Assembly: GCA_964596405.1 (NCBI GenBank)
Contig: CAZQSS010000014.1
Location: 1 to 23,684 of the forward strand
Direction of reading: 5' to 3'
Length of the DNA stretch: 23,684 nt
DNA from: CAZQSS01 sp964596405
GTDB taxonomy: Bacteria; Patescibacteriota; Patescibacteriia; Magasanikbacterales; UBA10003
The position numbers and the translations under genes were made by a program. The notes under the pieces were generated by a model. The model made no database searches. It worked only from the letters and a program-made list of their open reading frames with translations, and was not told the origin of the DNA. Below are positions 12,869 through 19,983 of the stretch, one piece after another; the stretch's first letter is position 1; each line of letters opens with the position of its first letter.

Positions 12869-13831
12869 ATGGGTAAGCACGAGCGACAGTCAATTGAAGA
12901 AGCAGAAATAATAATAAAAAAATTATTGAACAACGAGAACCTTTCGAAAAAGGAGTTTAAAAATCACTGGCTTAAACATGCACAGGCCATTGCGCAACAA
13001 ATTAAAAAAGATTTTTCAACGGTTACATCTGCTAAACACTTAGGTAACGATTACGCAACTATCGGAGATGTATCTTTTATTGCCAACGGCCATGAAGTAA
13101 TTATTGAAGCGAAAATGAGTGATACAAAATCCGGCAGGGGCACACTGGCAAATATCAGCCAAAACGCGCTTACTGAAAACAAGTTATTTGAAGGAAATAT
13201 TAATAGTTGGAGTGAATTTAGAAACGAAAATCAGCACGATTTATGGGTAATTAGTTATCTAGATAAATTTAAAGAATATCCGAGTAAGATGGCAAATATA
13301 AAAAACCTTCAAAATAGCAAAGACGAGAAGGCCAGATACCTGAGGAAGTTAAAACGGAAGGATAAAATAGCCGCAAAGATCCTCGATGATATACAAAAGA
13401 GAGACAGAGAAGAGAAAGAAAAGTATTTATTATATTTAAGCAAGCACAAACAAATCCCCGAAAATATCAGAAGATTTTTTAGTTTGATTGTTTTTGGAAT
13501 TCACAAAAAAGAAAAAATGTCGGCGCTTATTAATTCAGATGCTTTTATTAAAAAAGCCCAGGAATTGATTCTGTATTATGGTAATTTATCCGGAGGAAAA
13601 ATTATTGTGACCACGCAAGATGTTGGAAGTTCGTTAAAGAAAGTTTTTTCTAAGTTTCAATATTTTCAAATTAGCTTTTCTTCCGGTGTTACTAATTGTA
13701 AATTGGTAGGTGTTGATTCAAAAAAGAATGTCACACCACTTTTACAGATTGTGCTGCTTTGGAAAAATATCGCGCAGGGCATAAAAACGCCTTGCTTGAA
13801 CATCTTTGACGTATATAGCAAATCCGTTTAA
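12869..13831 (+). CDS. Putative PD-(D/E)xK restriction endonuclease
   Basis: A 320-residue, Lys-rich protein. The segment IGDVSFIANGHEVIIEAKMS fits a PD-(D/E)xK nuclease core: Asp67 in GDV, then Glu80 and Lys82 in EAK, 13 residues later. The N-terminal part is helical (KNHWLKHAQAIAQQIKKDF) and the middle has a highly charged stretch (about 135-190). No named enzyme is recognised. It ends with a four-base overlap against the methyltransferase gene on the opposite strand, the usual pairing of a type II restriction enzyme with its methyltransferase. Base composition is clearly more AT-rich than in neighbouring housekeeping genes, which suggests horizontal transfer. A promoter is not obvious; the 12784-12868 spacer holds a short inverted repeat ATCAGT/ACTGAT. 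Confidence 0.7.
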   Translation: MGKHERQSIEEAEIIIKKLLNNENLSKKEFKNHWLKHAQAIAQQIKKDFSTVTSAKHLGNDYATIGDVSFIANGHEVIIEAKMSDTKSGRGTLANISQNALTENKLFEGNINSWSEFRNENQHDLWVISYLDKFKEYPSKMANIKNLQNSKDEKARYLRKLKRKDKIAAKILDDIQKRDREEKEKYLLYLSKHKQIPENIRRFFSLIVFGIHKKEKMSALINSDAFIKKAQELILYYGNLSGGKIIVTTQDVGSSLKKVFSKFQYFQISFSSGVTNCKLVGVDSKKNVTPLLQIVLLWKNIAQGIKTPCLNIFDVYSKSV

Positions 13832-15660
13832 CATTGTATTTCCAGTGGAAATAGTTTTTCCAACTCAGTTTTAGATATTTGAGTATTGCCAGTAATGTTT
13901 CTAACCACTTTTAATTTGTCCGGGGAAGATAATTGTTTGACGATTTCGTTTAGGGATATAGAAAGTTTTTTAACACTCTTATTTAAAAAGTCCAATTGGC
14001 CCTGTTTTTTATCTTTGGCTGGTGTAATAACATTGACATGATTTTCGGCAAAGAATTTCATTCCGAGCGGCACGATAGCCGCTTTTAGTTTTGCTGATTT
14101 TACTGTTCCGGTTATGCGGTTAACCACAATAGCCGGTCCGATATCTGGGTTAGCTTTCGTAATGTATTGAGGTTTTTTGTCGTTGACAGATAAATTAAGG
14201 CTGTTTGAGGCGATATTTTGAGACCAAATCAAGGGCACACCTTTTTTTGCGTCGTTGGTCAAAAGATTCCTGTTATCATTCCATATAACCCTACCCGTTC
14301 TTACTTCATATCCAAGATCATATAGAGTGGTCCTGTTTTTAAAAGTTTCTTCTAGATATTTAACATCTTCACTAAAAATAGTGATCCCGTTTTTCTTAAA
14401 GATATAATCACCTTTGTTTTTACCCTTTTTAAGAATTAGCAGCATGGTGGTTTGTTGCGCGCCATGAAATAATTTTGGATCATCAAGCACGTGTAAATAT
14501 TCAATATTTGCGTTCTCAATAATATAATTTCTTAATTTTGCAAAATACGCGCCATTATTCATTGAGGGCGGTATGACATACGCCAAATAACCACCATCTT
14601 TTAGCCATTTTAATCCCTGATATACAAACAAGCTAAAGATGTTTGTGCGACCATGGATAATTGACTGAAATTTGTTTCGTATTTTTTCCGAAGGTGTAAA
14701 TTCAAAATATGGTGGATTTCCGATAACATAATCAAACGAGCCATATTGTTCGTTTTCTAGCGAATCAATACATTTTAGTTTGGCTTCAGGAGTATTCTTT
14801 TTGGAAATTTCTATTAAGTTTTTATCAATATCCCAGCCACACAATTCCGCATTTGAAAAATATTTTTTTGCTGTAAGCAAAAATTCTCCAGTGCCGCATC
14901 CTGGGTCAAGTATCTTAGGATTTTTTAAATTTTTTGGTAATTGTTCAATCAATGCTTCGCGAACTGGTTTCGGGGTAAAGTATTGCCCCAACGATTTTCG
15001 ATATTTTATGTCCGCCTTATTAAGATAAGAAGTTGTGTGTTCTGTAAAATCGCTACTTTCTGCCTCGTTATTTTCAAAACTTCTTATCACGCTAACAACC
15101 TTACCTTGTATAATTACATTTTTAGTATATATCGGACTAAATGCCGGATTGGCTGGCTGCAGTCTAATCCTGTTTTTTTCTATAAAAAATCTTTTTAAGG
15201 TGGCCTCTTCATTGTTTAAGAGAGCAACCACCATATCGCCGTTTTCAGCAACACTTTGTTTCCTAACTATGATATTATCACTATCAAAAACGCCATCGTT
15301 AATCATGCTGTCTCCTTTAACTTGTAAAACAAAATGTTGACCGGATTTCGCCAGTAGGTTTTTAGGCACATCAACGGTCTCATGTTCTTCAACAACCTCA
15401 ATAGGGACACCGGCAGCGATAAAACCTTTAAACGGCAGAGAAATTAATTCATTGTTTTTTAGAATTTCAATACCGCGAATATAATTATTTTTTTTGACGA
15501 ATCCCTTTTTTATCAATTCCTCAACATGTTCATGTATGGTCCCAACCGCGCGTTTAAAATGTCGGCCCATTTCTTCAATAGTAGGGGATACCCCATGCTT
15601 GTTGGTGTAAGAAGCGATAAAATCTAAGATATTTTTTTGTTTTTTAGTTGGAGTGGCCAT
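13828..15660 (-). CDS. LexA-type self-cleaving repressor fused to an N6-adenine DNA methyltransferase
   Basis: A 610-residue fusion. Residues 1-65 are a LexA-like winged helix (KKQKNILDFIASYTNKHGVS, PTIEEMGRHFKRAVGTIHEH). Residues 75-195 are a complete LexA/S24 peptidase domain: cleavage site Ala83-Gly84 in FIAAGVP, Ser118 in KGDSMINDGVF, and Lys156 in ATLKRF, with the normal LexA ending IQGKVVSVIR. After about 25 residues comes a gamma-class adenine methyltransferase: motif X GQYFTP (225-230), motif I LDPGCGTGEF (251-260), and motif IV NPPY (315-318). The C-terminal region (about 400-610) probably recognises the target DNA. Neighbours: a nuclease gene convergent, a protease gene divergent. 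Inferred: the LexA part controls transcription of the island, and cleavage would separate the DNA-binding domain from the methyltransferase. Confidence 0.9.
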   Translation of the reverse strand: MATPTKKQKNILDFIASYTNKHGVSPTIEEMGRHFKRAVGTIHEHVEELIKKGFVKKNNYIRGIEILKNNELISLPFKGFIAAGVPIEVVEEHETVDVPKNLLAKSGQHFVLQVKGDSMINDGVFDSDNIIVRKQSVAENGDMVVALLNNEEATLKRFFIEKNRIRLQPANPAFSPIYTKNVIIQGKVVSVIRSFENNEAESSDFTEHTTSYLNKADIKYRKSLGQYFTPKPVREALIEQLPKNLKNPKILDPGCGTGEFLLTAKKYFSNAELCGWDIDKNLIEISKKNTPEAKLKCIDSLENEQYGSFDYVIGNPPYFEFTPSEKIRNKFQSIIHGRTNIFSLFVYQGLKWLKDGGYLAYVIPPSMNNGAYFAKLRNYIIENANIEYLHVLDDPKLFHGAQQTTMLLILKKGKNKGDYIFKKNGITIFSEDVKYLEETFKNRTTLYDLGYEVRTGRVIWNDNRNLLTNDAKKGVPLIWSQNIASNSLNLSVNDKKPQYITKANPDIGPAIVVNRITGTVKSAKLKAAIVPLGMKFFAENHVNVITPAKDKKQGQLDFLNKSVKKLSISLNEIVKQLSSPDKLKVVRNITGNTQISKTELEKLFPLEIQC

Positions 15661-15662
15661 AT

Positions 15663-15674
15663 TGTGGATAACTT
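15663..15674. promoter_or_regulatory. Left arm of an inverted repeat containing a DnaA-box-like sequence
   Basis: TGTGGATAACTT here is the exact inverse of AAGTTATCCACA at 15749-15760. Each contains TTATCCACA, the classical DnaA box. The arms lie just upstream of the two divergent start codons. Confidence 0.6.
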
Positions 15675-15688
15675 ATTAAGTATTCGTC

Positions 15689-15716
15689 TTGACTTATTTT
15701 GTTGTGGTAGTATAAT
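15689..15716 (+). promoter_or_regulatory. Promoter for the trypsin-like protease gene
   Basis: TTGACT (15689-15694), a 16-base spacer and perfect TATAAT (15711-15716). The start would be near 15723, giving a leader of about 57 bases that contains the CCCGAAAGT direct repeat and the right DnaA-like box. A minus-strand TATAAT (15720-15715), partly overlapping, could serve the LexA-methyltransferase gene with a weak -35 in the direct repeat. Confidence 0.75.
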
Positions 15717-15725
15717 TATACCATA

Positions 15726-15745
15726 CCCGAAAGTTTCCCGAAAGT
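15726..15745. promoter_or_regulatory. Direct repeat, candidate operator for the LexA-type domain
   Basis: CCCGAAAGT occurs twice with a two-base gap (CCCGAAAGTTTCCCGAAAGT). It overlaps the start region of the + promoter and the -35 region of the likely minus promoter, a good place for a repressor that acts on both genes. The inner GAAAGTTTC is nearly palindromic. Confidence 0.5.
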
Positions 15746-15748
15746 ATA

Positions 15749-15760
15749 AAGTTATCCACA
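15749..15760. promoter_or_regulatory. Right arm of the inverted repeat with DnaA-box-like sequence
   Basis: AAGTTATCCACA, inverse of the left arm at 15663-15674, 20 bases before the protease start codon. Confidence 0.6.
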
Positions 15761-15779
15761 GTTAATAAATAACGTAAAT

Positions 15780-16664
15780 ATGTCTAAAAAACACAGGAAC
15801 AAAACATACAGTGGGCCGCAAATACCAAGACGGCCGGAAAAATTTCATAGTTTTTCTGAGTGCGTGAGAGGGTCGAAAAAATCTGTTTATATGATTGTTA
15901 GGGGTAAGGCCACGTTAATTGATGGCAAGGCGGGCATTAATTGGGTGACACTTGGCACTGGTTTTCTTGCTGCGCCTAATAAGTTAGTTACCGCAGCTCA
16001 TGTTATTAACATGCCAGAAACTGATAAAAACACATCTGTTCATGTAGACGGAGATAAATATTATTTGATTAGACATGATGATGACAATAATTTTCATATA
16101 CATTGGTTTGATCCATTGCTTAATGATTCAATTTTTGTTTATCCCGAGATTGACATGGCTGTTATTAATCTTAGCAACGGATTTTATCAGGAAGGCGATA
16201 AAATATTTGCTGACAGGAATGATTTTTTTAGAATATCCAAAGACTTTCTACCGATTGGTTCCGAGGTGGGCGTTCTGGGGTATCCGTTGTGTAAATTAGA
16301 GTTTAAAGATAAAGACTTTGGTAAACCGTTAATTGGTAATGTTTTGTTGCGGGTGGACGCGGGAGTTATTAATTGTCGTTATCAAACACCCCAGAAAGCA
16401 TTTGTTTATGAATTTACCATGGCATTCAATCCAGGGAATAGTGGTGGCCCAATTTTTGATGTAAAAACTGGCCGAGTTGTGTCTATCGTTAGTGGCTATA
16501 TGTCGATACCAATAAATACTAGGGAACAAATAATCAACGAGGAGGGACTCAAGCAAATGAAAGTATACAAGGAGAAAGCATTCATTGAAGTATTGCACGC
16601 TACTTACTCAAGAGGTTTTGCAACACCGTCTTTTGTAGAGATTTTTAAGAAACATGGCATATGA
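15780..16664 (+). CDS. Intracellular trypsin-like serine protease
   Basis: A 294-residue protein with a complete chymotrypsin-fold triad: His74 in VTAAHV, Asp125 in PEIDMAVINL, and Ser221 in NPGNSGGPIFD. There is no signal peptide or membrane segment; the start MSKKHRNKTYSGPQ is basic and hydrophilic, so the enzyme is probably cytoplasmic. It has no PDZ domain, unlike HtrA proteins. Its start is just downstream of the shared regulatory region with the LexA-methyltransferase gene, and its stop overlaps the next start (ATGA), coupling it to a membrane protein. Soluble trypsin-like proteases occur as effectors in several anti-phage systems; a similar role here is inference from location. Composition matches the AT-rich island. 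Confidence 0.85.
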   Translation: MSKKHRNKTYSGPQIPRRPEKFHSFSECVRGSKKSVYMIVRGKATLIDGKAGINWVTLGTGFLAAPNKLVTAAHVINMPETDKNTSVHVDGDKYYLIRHDDDNNFHIHWFDPLLNDSIFVYPEIDMAVINLSNGFYQEGDKIFADRNDFFRISKDFLPIGSEVGVLGYPLCKLEFKDKDFGKPLIGNVLLRVDAGVINCRYQTPQKAFVYEFTMAFNPGNSGGPIFDVKTGRVVSIVSGYMSIPINTREQIINEEGLKQMKVYKEKAFIEVLHATYSRGFATPSFVEIFKKHGI

Positions 16665-17302
16665 GTGTGATTCATTTTGACAAAAATATGTTAATTCCAA
16701 TTATAACATTTACTGTTGCTGTGTTGGGCACTATAATTAGTATTTTAAAACAAAATAAATTATGGAAATGGTTAGGTTTTATTTTAATAATTTTAGCCGC
16801 CATTTTTGGTTTAACGGATTCCTATTTTGGTAATGAGGAAATGAATAACGCAAAATTATTATTGAGCAAAGCAGAGGCGAGTTTAGAAGATACAAAAAGA
16901 GACCTGTCTTTTATTCAAAAATATAGTTATATGGCTTATTACGGGCCTTATGGTGGAGAAAGTTTGTTAGGACCAGGCCTTGGCACCAATAGTAAATTAT
17001 ATAATATCTTGGAAGGAACTTATTATTTTAAAGATAGTAAGTTTTTTTATTATTGTGGTAATAAATTTGAAAAAATTTATAAACAAGTTATTATTGAATA
17101 TCCAGATTTTCCATTTTCTTATTGTGCGTTGGCAGATTGTAAAAAACAACGAGGTGAATCGGACTGGATTGATTATGCAGATAAAGGATTGGAAATTTTT
17201 AAGTGGACGACAAAGATCGGTGGACACAAAAAAGAACACGATGAGTGTATGAACAATCTGTTAGAATTTAAAAATGAATTTGTCGCCAAGGGTAAAATGT
17301 GA
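16661..17302 (+). CDS. Two-helix membrane protein with cytoplasmic coiled-coil/TPR-like domain, partner of the protease
   Basis: A 213-residue protein. Two membrane segments (about 11-28 and 35-51) form a hairpin. A helical, probably coiled-coil segment follows (NAKLLLSKAEASLEDTKRDL, about 62-85). The C-terminal domain is aromatic-rich (about 90-200) and includes FEKIYKQVIIEYPDFPFSYCALADCKKQRGESDW and DYADKGLEIF, which look like one or two TPR-type helix pairs. I know no named family. The ATGA overlap with the protease gene indicates translational coupling. Plausible role: membrane anchor, sensor or target of the protease. The gene is AT-rich like the rest of the island and is the last one before the terminator at 17396-17426. 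Confidence 0.65.
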   Translation: MSVIHFDKNMLIPIITFTVAVLGTIISILKQNKLWKWLGFILIILAAIFGLTDSYFGNEEMNNAKLLLSKAEASLEDTKRDLSFIQKYSYMAYYGPYGGESLLGPGLGTNSKLYNILEGTYYFKDSKFFYYCGNKFEKIYKQVIIEYPDFPFSYCALADCKKQRGESDWIDYADKGLEIFKWTTKIGGHKKEHDECMNNLLEFKNEFVAKGKM

Positions 17303-17395
17303 TGACATTTTACCACGAACCAATTTGGGAAAAACTTGAAATCTTCAAATTCAAAAAATGCGCCAGTCGGGGCGGGCAAAATTTTTTCCTCAGAT

Positions 17396-17426
17396 AAAAA
17401 ACACTTCGCTCACGCGAGGTGTTTTT
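17396..17426. terminator. Bidirectional terminator at the island's right edge
   Basis: AAAAACACTTCGC and GCGAGGTGTTTTT form a 13-base-pair stem with one G-U and loop TCAC. A- and T-runs on the two sides allow termination for both the + strand island and the convergent minus-strand gene. The spacer 17303-17395 shows no ORF or att-like repeat. Confidence 0.85.
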
Positions 17427-17443
17427 GTGTTTAAAATAATTTT

Positions 17444-19759
17444 TTAGAATTTAACGCTTAAGACTTTGCGGCCGTCCAGGATGTAAATTTTCTTTTCTTT
17501 TTCATTGACGGTAAAATCCCGCAGGTCGGTGAATTGGGCGGAGGTCAGCTGGGCAATCATTTTATTTTTTTGCTTGTCCCAAATAATAATTCTCTTAAAT
17601 TCGGAATCCAAAATAAATAATTTGCTGGAACCGTTTTGGGTATAAAGGCGGGTGGCCGACCGGAGCGGCGGGAGTAGACGACTCAAGTCCATATTTTTTT
17701 TCTGGCCGTTTTCCAATTTCCAAATTTCCGGCCCGGCCGATAAATAAATTGTGCTGTCAATCATCATATCCGTGGCCGCGCCCAAAGCGGTTTTATTGTC
17801 TTTAAGCCAAGATTCGCCCTTGCCAAAGCCGGTGGTGGAGGGATTGTGTTTGGTCAGGCGATTGTTTTTGACATCTACGGCGTAAAGGCGATTATTATAG
17901 ATAGAGATTAACTGAATCTGCGCGTCCAAATTGGCCCAAGCCGCTTCTTTGACTTCAAAGGCGCGGTCAGCCGGGTTAAATTGGACCAACCTGTTGCCCT
18001 GGTTTAAAAGCAAAATGGTATTATTTTTTTGCAGGGTTTTGTTTTTAAAGTTATCAATCCGATTTTCGGCCAAAGGGAACAGGGTTTTGTTCCGAGTATT
18101 ATAAAAAGCCATTTCGCCCGAGCCGCGGGTTAAAAATAAAAAGTTTTTATCGGTTAAAACAAAATCCGAAGGATTAATCGTAGTTTGTAAGGTGGAGAGG
18201 TCAACTTCAACTGTCGGAGTCACTTCGGTAAAATGCTGGAGCTTGTTTGAAAGGCGAGCGGCTTCGGCTAAAAAAGTATCATACATTTTTTGCCGGTTGG
18301 CGGAGTTATGGGGAAAAGCGGATAAAGAAGTCTGGATTTGTTGAAGGATGTCGCGGGCGCTGTCTTCGTTGGTGGAAATGATAGCGGCGTCGGTGTCGTC
18401 AATTTTTGTTTTGATTTGGTTGACGAGGGTATTGTATTGCTCATTGGCCAGTTGGCGTCTTTCAAAAAAAGTTTTTGACGCCAGACTGATCGAGAAAAAT
18501 AAAAATAAAATGCAAAAGATAGAAAATAAAACCCGGCGTTTGGGCGTGAGGGCCATAAATCTGAATTTGGCCCGCATGAGTCCCGGCCGGATCATCAGGT
18601 AAAAAGTAACTAAAAAGTTTTTGACTGCCGGCAGGGGATTTTTAACGGTTTGCGGAATGCGGAGAAGGGCGCGGATTAAATCCACGTAAATTCTTCGGGC
18701 GGCGGCGCCCAGGCCAAGAAAAAACGCGGCTACGCCATTTTTTATCCGCAGGCGCCAAAGATTGATGGAGTTATAAATTTGCGTGATGGTCCGAAGGGTT
18801 TGGAGGTCGCGACGCGGTTTGGGTGTGGCAGGGGGTGCCCCGACGTTTTTGGTTGCTCCGACGCCCCCCGACGCTCCGGTCGGGGCAAGTGAGGTCGGAG
18901 CGCCAGCTGAGGCTGGCGGTGGCATTTTTTCCCGCGGGCGGTCAAAAGTGAAAAGTTTTCTAATGTCGGGCCATAAACTGGGCGAAAGAATTTGGGCCGT
19001 TTCCTGTTCTTTAATAATAAGTTTGCGGATAGAGGCGTTAGAAGTTAATCTGGCTGATTCCGAGCCGGCCGGTTTGGGCGCGAGGTGGCCGCATTCAATC
19101 AGCAATCCGCCAAATCCGGCCTGATTTTCCAGTTGATTGAGTAGTTTTTCCAAATAAGAGCAGACTTCGTTGGGGGGCTGGCTGACCAGAATTTTTTTTA
19201 AGCGATCAATGGTTAAAAAATCAAATAATGAATTGGTGGCAAAGAGGACAAAATATTCCGGATGCAGAACACCGGATATCAGATCGGAAAAAAACGTGTT
19301 ATTATCCGCGGCCCGGTGAGTATAGTTTTTAACCAAGTCCAGGTGTTGGTAGACATTTTTTTCTTTATAGATTATATAGGCGGTCAGCTGGCCGGCCACG
19401 GCAAATTGGATATTTTGCTGTTTGAGACAACCAAAGATAATATTCAATTTTTTTTTGAGTTCCTGATCGAGAAGTTCAGCGGCGTTATGATTGGCCCAAT
19501 CCAGGGCGCGCTCAAAGGCGGTGGCAGCGTCGTTTACGGCCAATTCCTGAAATTGTTTGAAAACCTTGTTGATAAAAACTTGGGTTTTTGATTTGGCGTC
19601 GGCGCCGGAGGAAGAAATTTCGGCTAAAGCAAAAAGCCGCCCCATCTGGCGTTTGCTGGGTGAAGGCGGCGGAGCAAGTGAGATAATAAGTTGAGGGTGC
19701 TCGACCGCTTGGGATTGGATGAGAAAAGTATTGAGAGAAATAAGAGGCTCGGGTGGCAT
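17444..19759 (-). CDS. PP2C-like domain, transmembrane helix and beta-propeller protein
   Basis: A 771-residue protein in three parts. Residues 1-225 resemble a degenerate PP2C-type phosphatase: QLIISLAPPP, MGRLFALAEISS, the FAVAGQLTAYIIY strand pair, and PEYFVLFATNSLFDFLTIDRL like the 'SDGL.D' region, but most metal-binding acids are missing, so activity is doubtful. A low-complexity Pro/Ala/Gly linker (about 276-318) follows. A membrane helix (about 409-427) leads to an external part with a helical stalk (about 430-500) and a six- or seven-bladed propeller-like region (about 505-771; repeated patterns such as KNFLFLTRGSGEMAFYN, NNRLYAVDVKNNRL, SKLFILDSEFKRIIIWD). Inferred: it senses outside conditions or cell-envelope state. 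A palindromic DNA repeat at 18867-18884 lies in the linker. Confidence 0.7.
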   Translation of the reverse strand: MPPEPLISLNTFLIQSQAVEHPQLIISLAPPPSPSKRQMGRLFALAEISSSGADAKSKTQVFINKVFKQFQELAVNDAATAFERALDWANHNAAELLDQELKKKLNIIFGCLKQQNIQFAVAGQLTAYIIYKEKNVYQHLDLVKNYTHRAADNNTFFSDLISGVLHPEYFVLFATNSLFDFLTIDRLKKILVSQPPNEVCSYLEKLLNQLENQAGFGGLLIECGHLAPKPAGSESARLTSNASIRKLIIKEQETAQILSPSLWPDIRKLFTFDRPREKMPPPASAGAPTSLAPTGASGGVGATKNVGAPPATPKPRRDLQTLRTITQIYNSINLWRLRIKNGVAAFFLGLGAAARRIYVDLIRALLRIPQTVKNPLPAVKNFLVTFYLMIRPGLMRAKFRFMALTPKRRVLFSIFCILFLFFSISLASKTFFERRQLANEQYNTLVNQIKTKIDDTDAAIISTNEDSARDILQQIQTSLSAFPHNSANRQKMYDTFLAEAARLSNKLQHFTEVTPTVEVDLSTLQTTINPSDFVLTDKNFLFLTRGSGEMAFYNTRNKTLFPLAENRIDNFKNKTLQKNNTILLLNQGNRLVQFNPADRAFEVKEAAWANLDAQIQLISIYNNRLYAVDVKNNRLTKHNPSTTGFGKGESWLKDNKTALGAATDMMIDSTIYLSAGPEIWKLENGQKKNMDLSRLLPPLRSATRLYTQNGSSKLFILDSEFKRIIIWDKQKNKMIAQLTSAQFTDLRDFTVNEKEKKIYILDGRKVLSVKF
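18867..18884. repeat. Palindromic repeat inside a coding region
   Basis: CCCGACGCTCCGGTCGGG matches the inverse of the hairpin at 11043-11060 with one mismatch. It encodes part of the disordered linker (around residues 292-298) of the 17444-19759 protein. Confidence 0.7.
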
Positions 19760-19779
19760 AAGTAACCGTGAAGCTCAAA

Positions 19780-19808
19780 TTGCAATTATTTTATACTTGT
19801 ATTATACT
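19780..19808 (+). promoter_or_regulatory. Promoter for the 19981-23611 operon (reads through element F)
   Basis: TTGCAA (19780-19785), a 17-base spacer and TATACT (19803-19808). The leader would be about 165 bases and contain all of element F, so the element would be folded into the mRNA before the regulator's start codon. Confidence 0.6.
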
Positions 19809-19829
19809 AAAATTGGCCAAGTTAAGCAA
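19801..19829 (-). promoter_or_regulatory. Promoter for the PP2C-like/propeller gene
   Basis: Minus strand TTGCTT (19829-19824), a 17-base spacer and perfect TATAAT (19806-19801). Transcription would start near 19794, about 35 bases before the ATG at 19759. It overlaps the + promoter, so the two are likely mutually exclusive. Confidence 0.65.
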
Positions 19830-19848
19830 GAAAGTCCAGAACAGTTTT

Positions 19849-19983
19849 TATGCCCCGTTAGAAGTCCTTGGCAGAAAAATTTGTTTAAAATTTTTCTGCG
19901 TATTCTATGGAGCTTAAAAAAAGAGAAGTAGTATGGCGCGTGATGTTTATAACAAAAATAAGACAGACTTCTAACGGGGTATG
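19849..19983 (+). mobile_element. Element F (family beta) before the winged-helix gene
   Basis: 135 bp bounded by TATG (19849-19852 and 19980-19983). Ends are as in copy E: ATGCCCCGTTAGAAGT and ACTTCTAACGGGGTAT. The left hairpin GCAGAAAAATTT/AAATTTTTCTGC keeps full pairing although four bases per arm region differ from copy E, a compensated change. The right-hand ATG (19981) starts the regulator gene. The interior shows no similarity to copy E. Confidence 0.85.

Noticed and set aside
15661..15760. Chromosomal origin, because of two perfect DnaA boxes
   Set aside because: Only two boxes, in an exact inverted repeat at a divergent promoter, with no dnaA, dnaN, rpmH or AT-rich unwinding region nearby.
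12869..17302. Prophage
   Set aside because: No integrase, capsid, terminase or lysis genes; the LexA part is fused to a methyltransferase and is not a free phage repressor.
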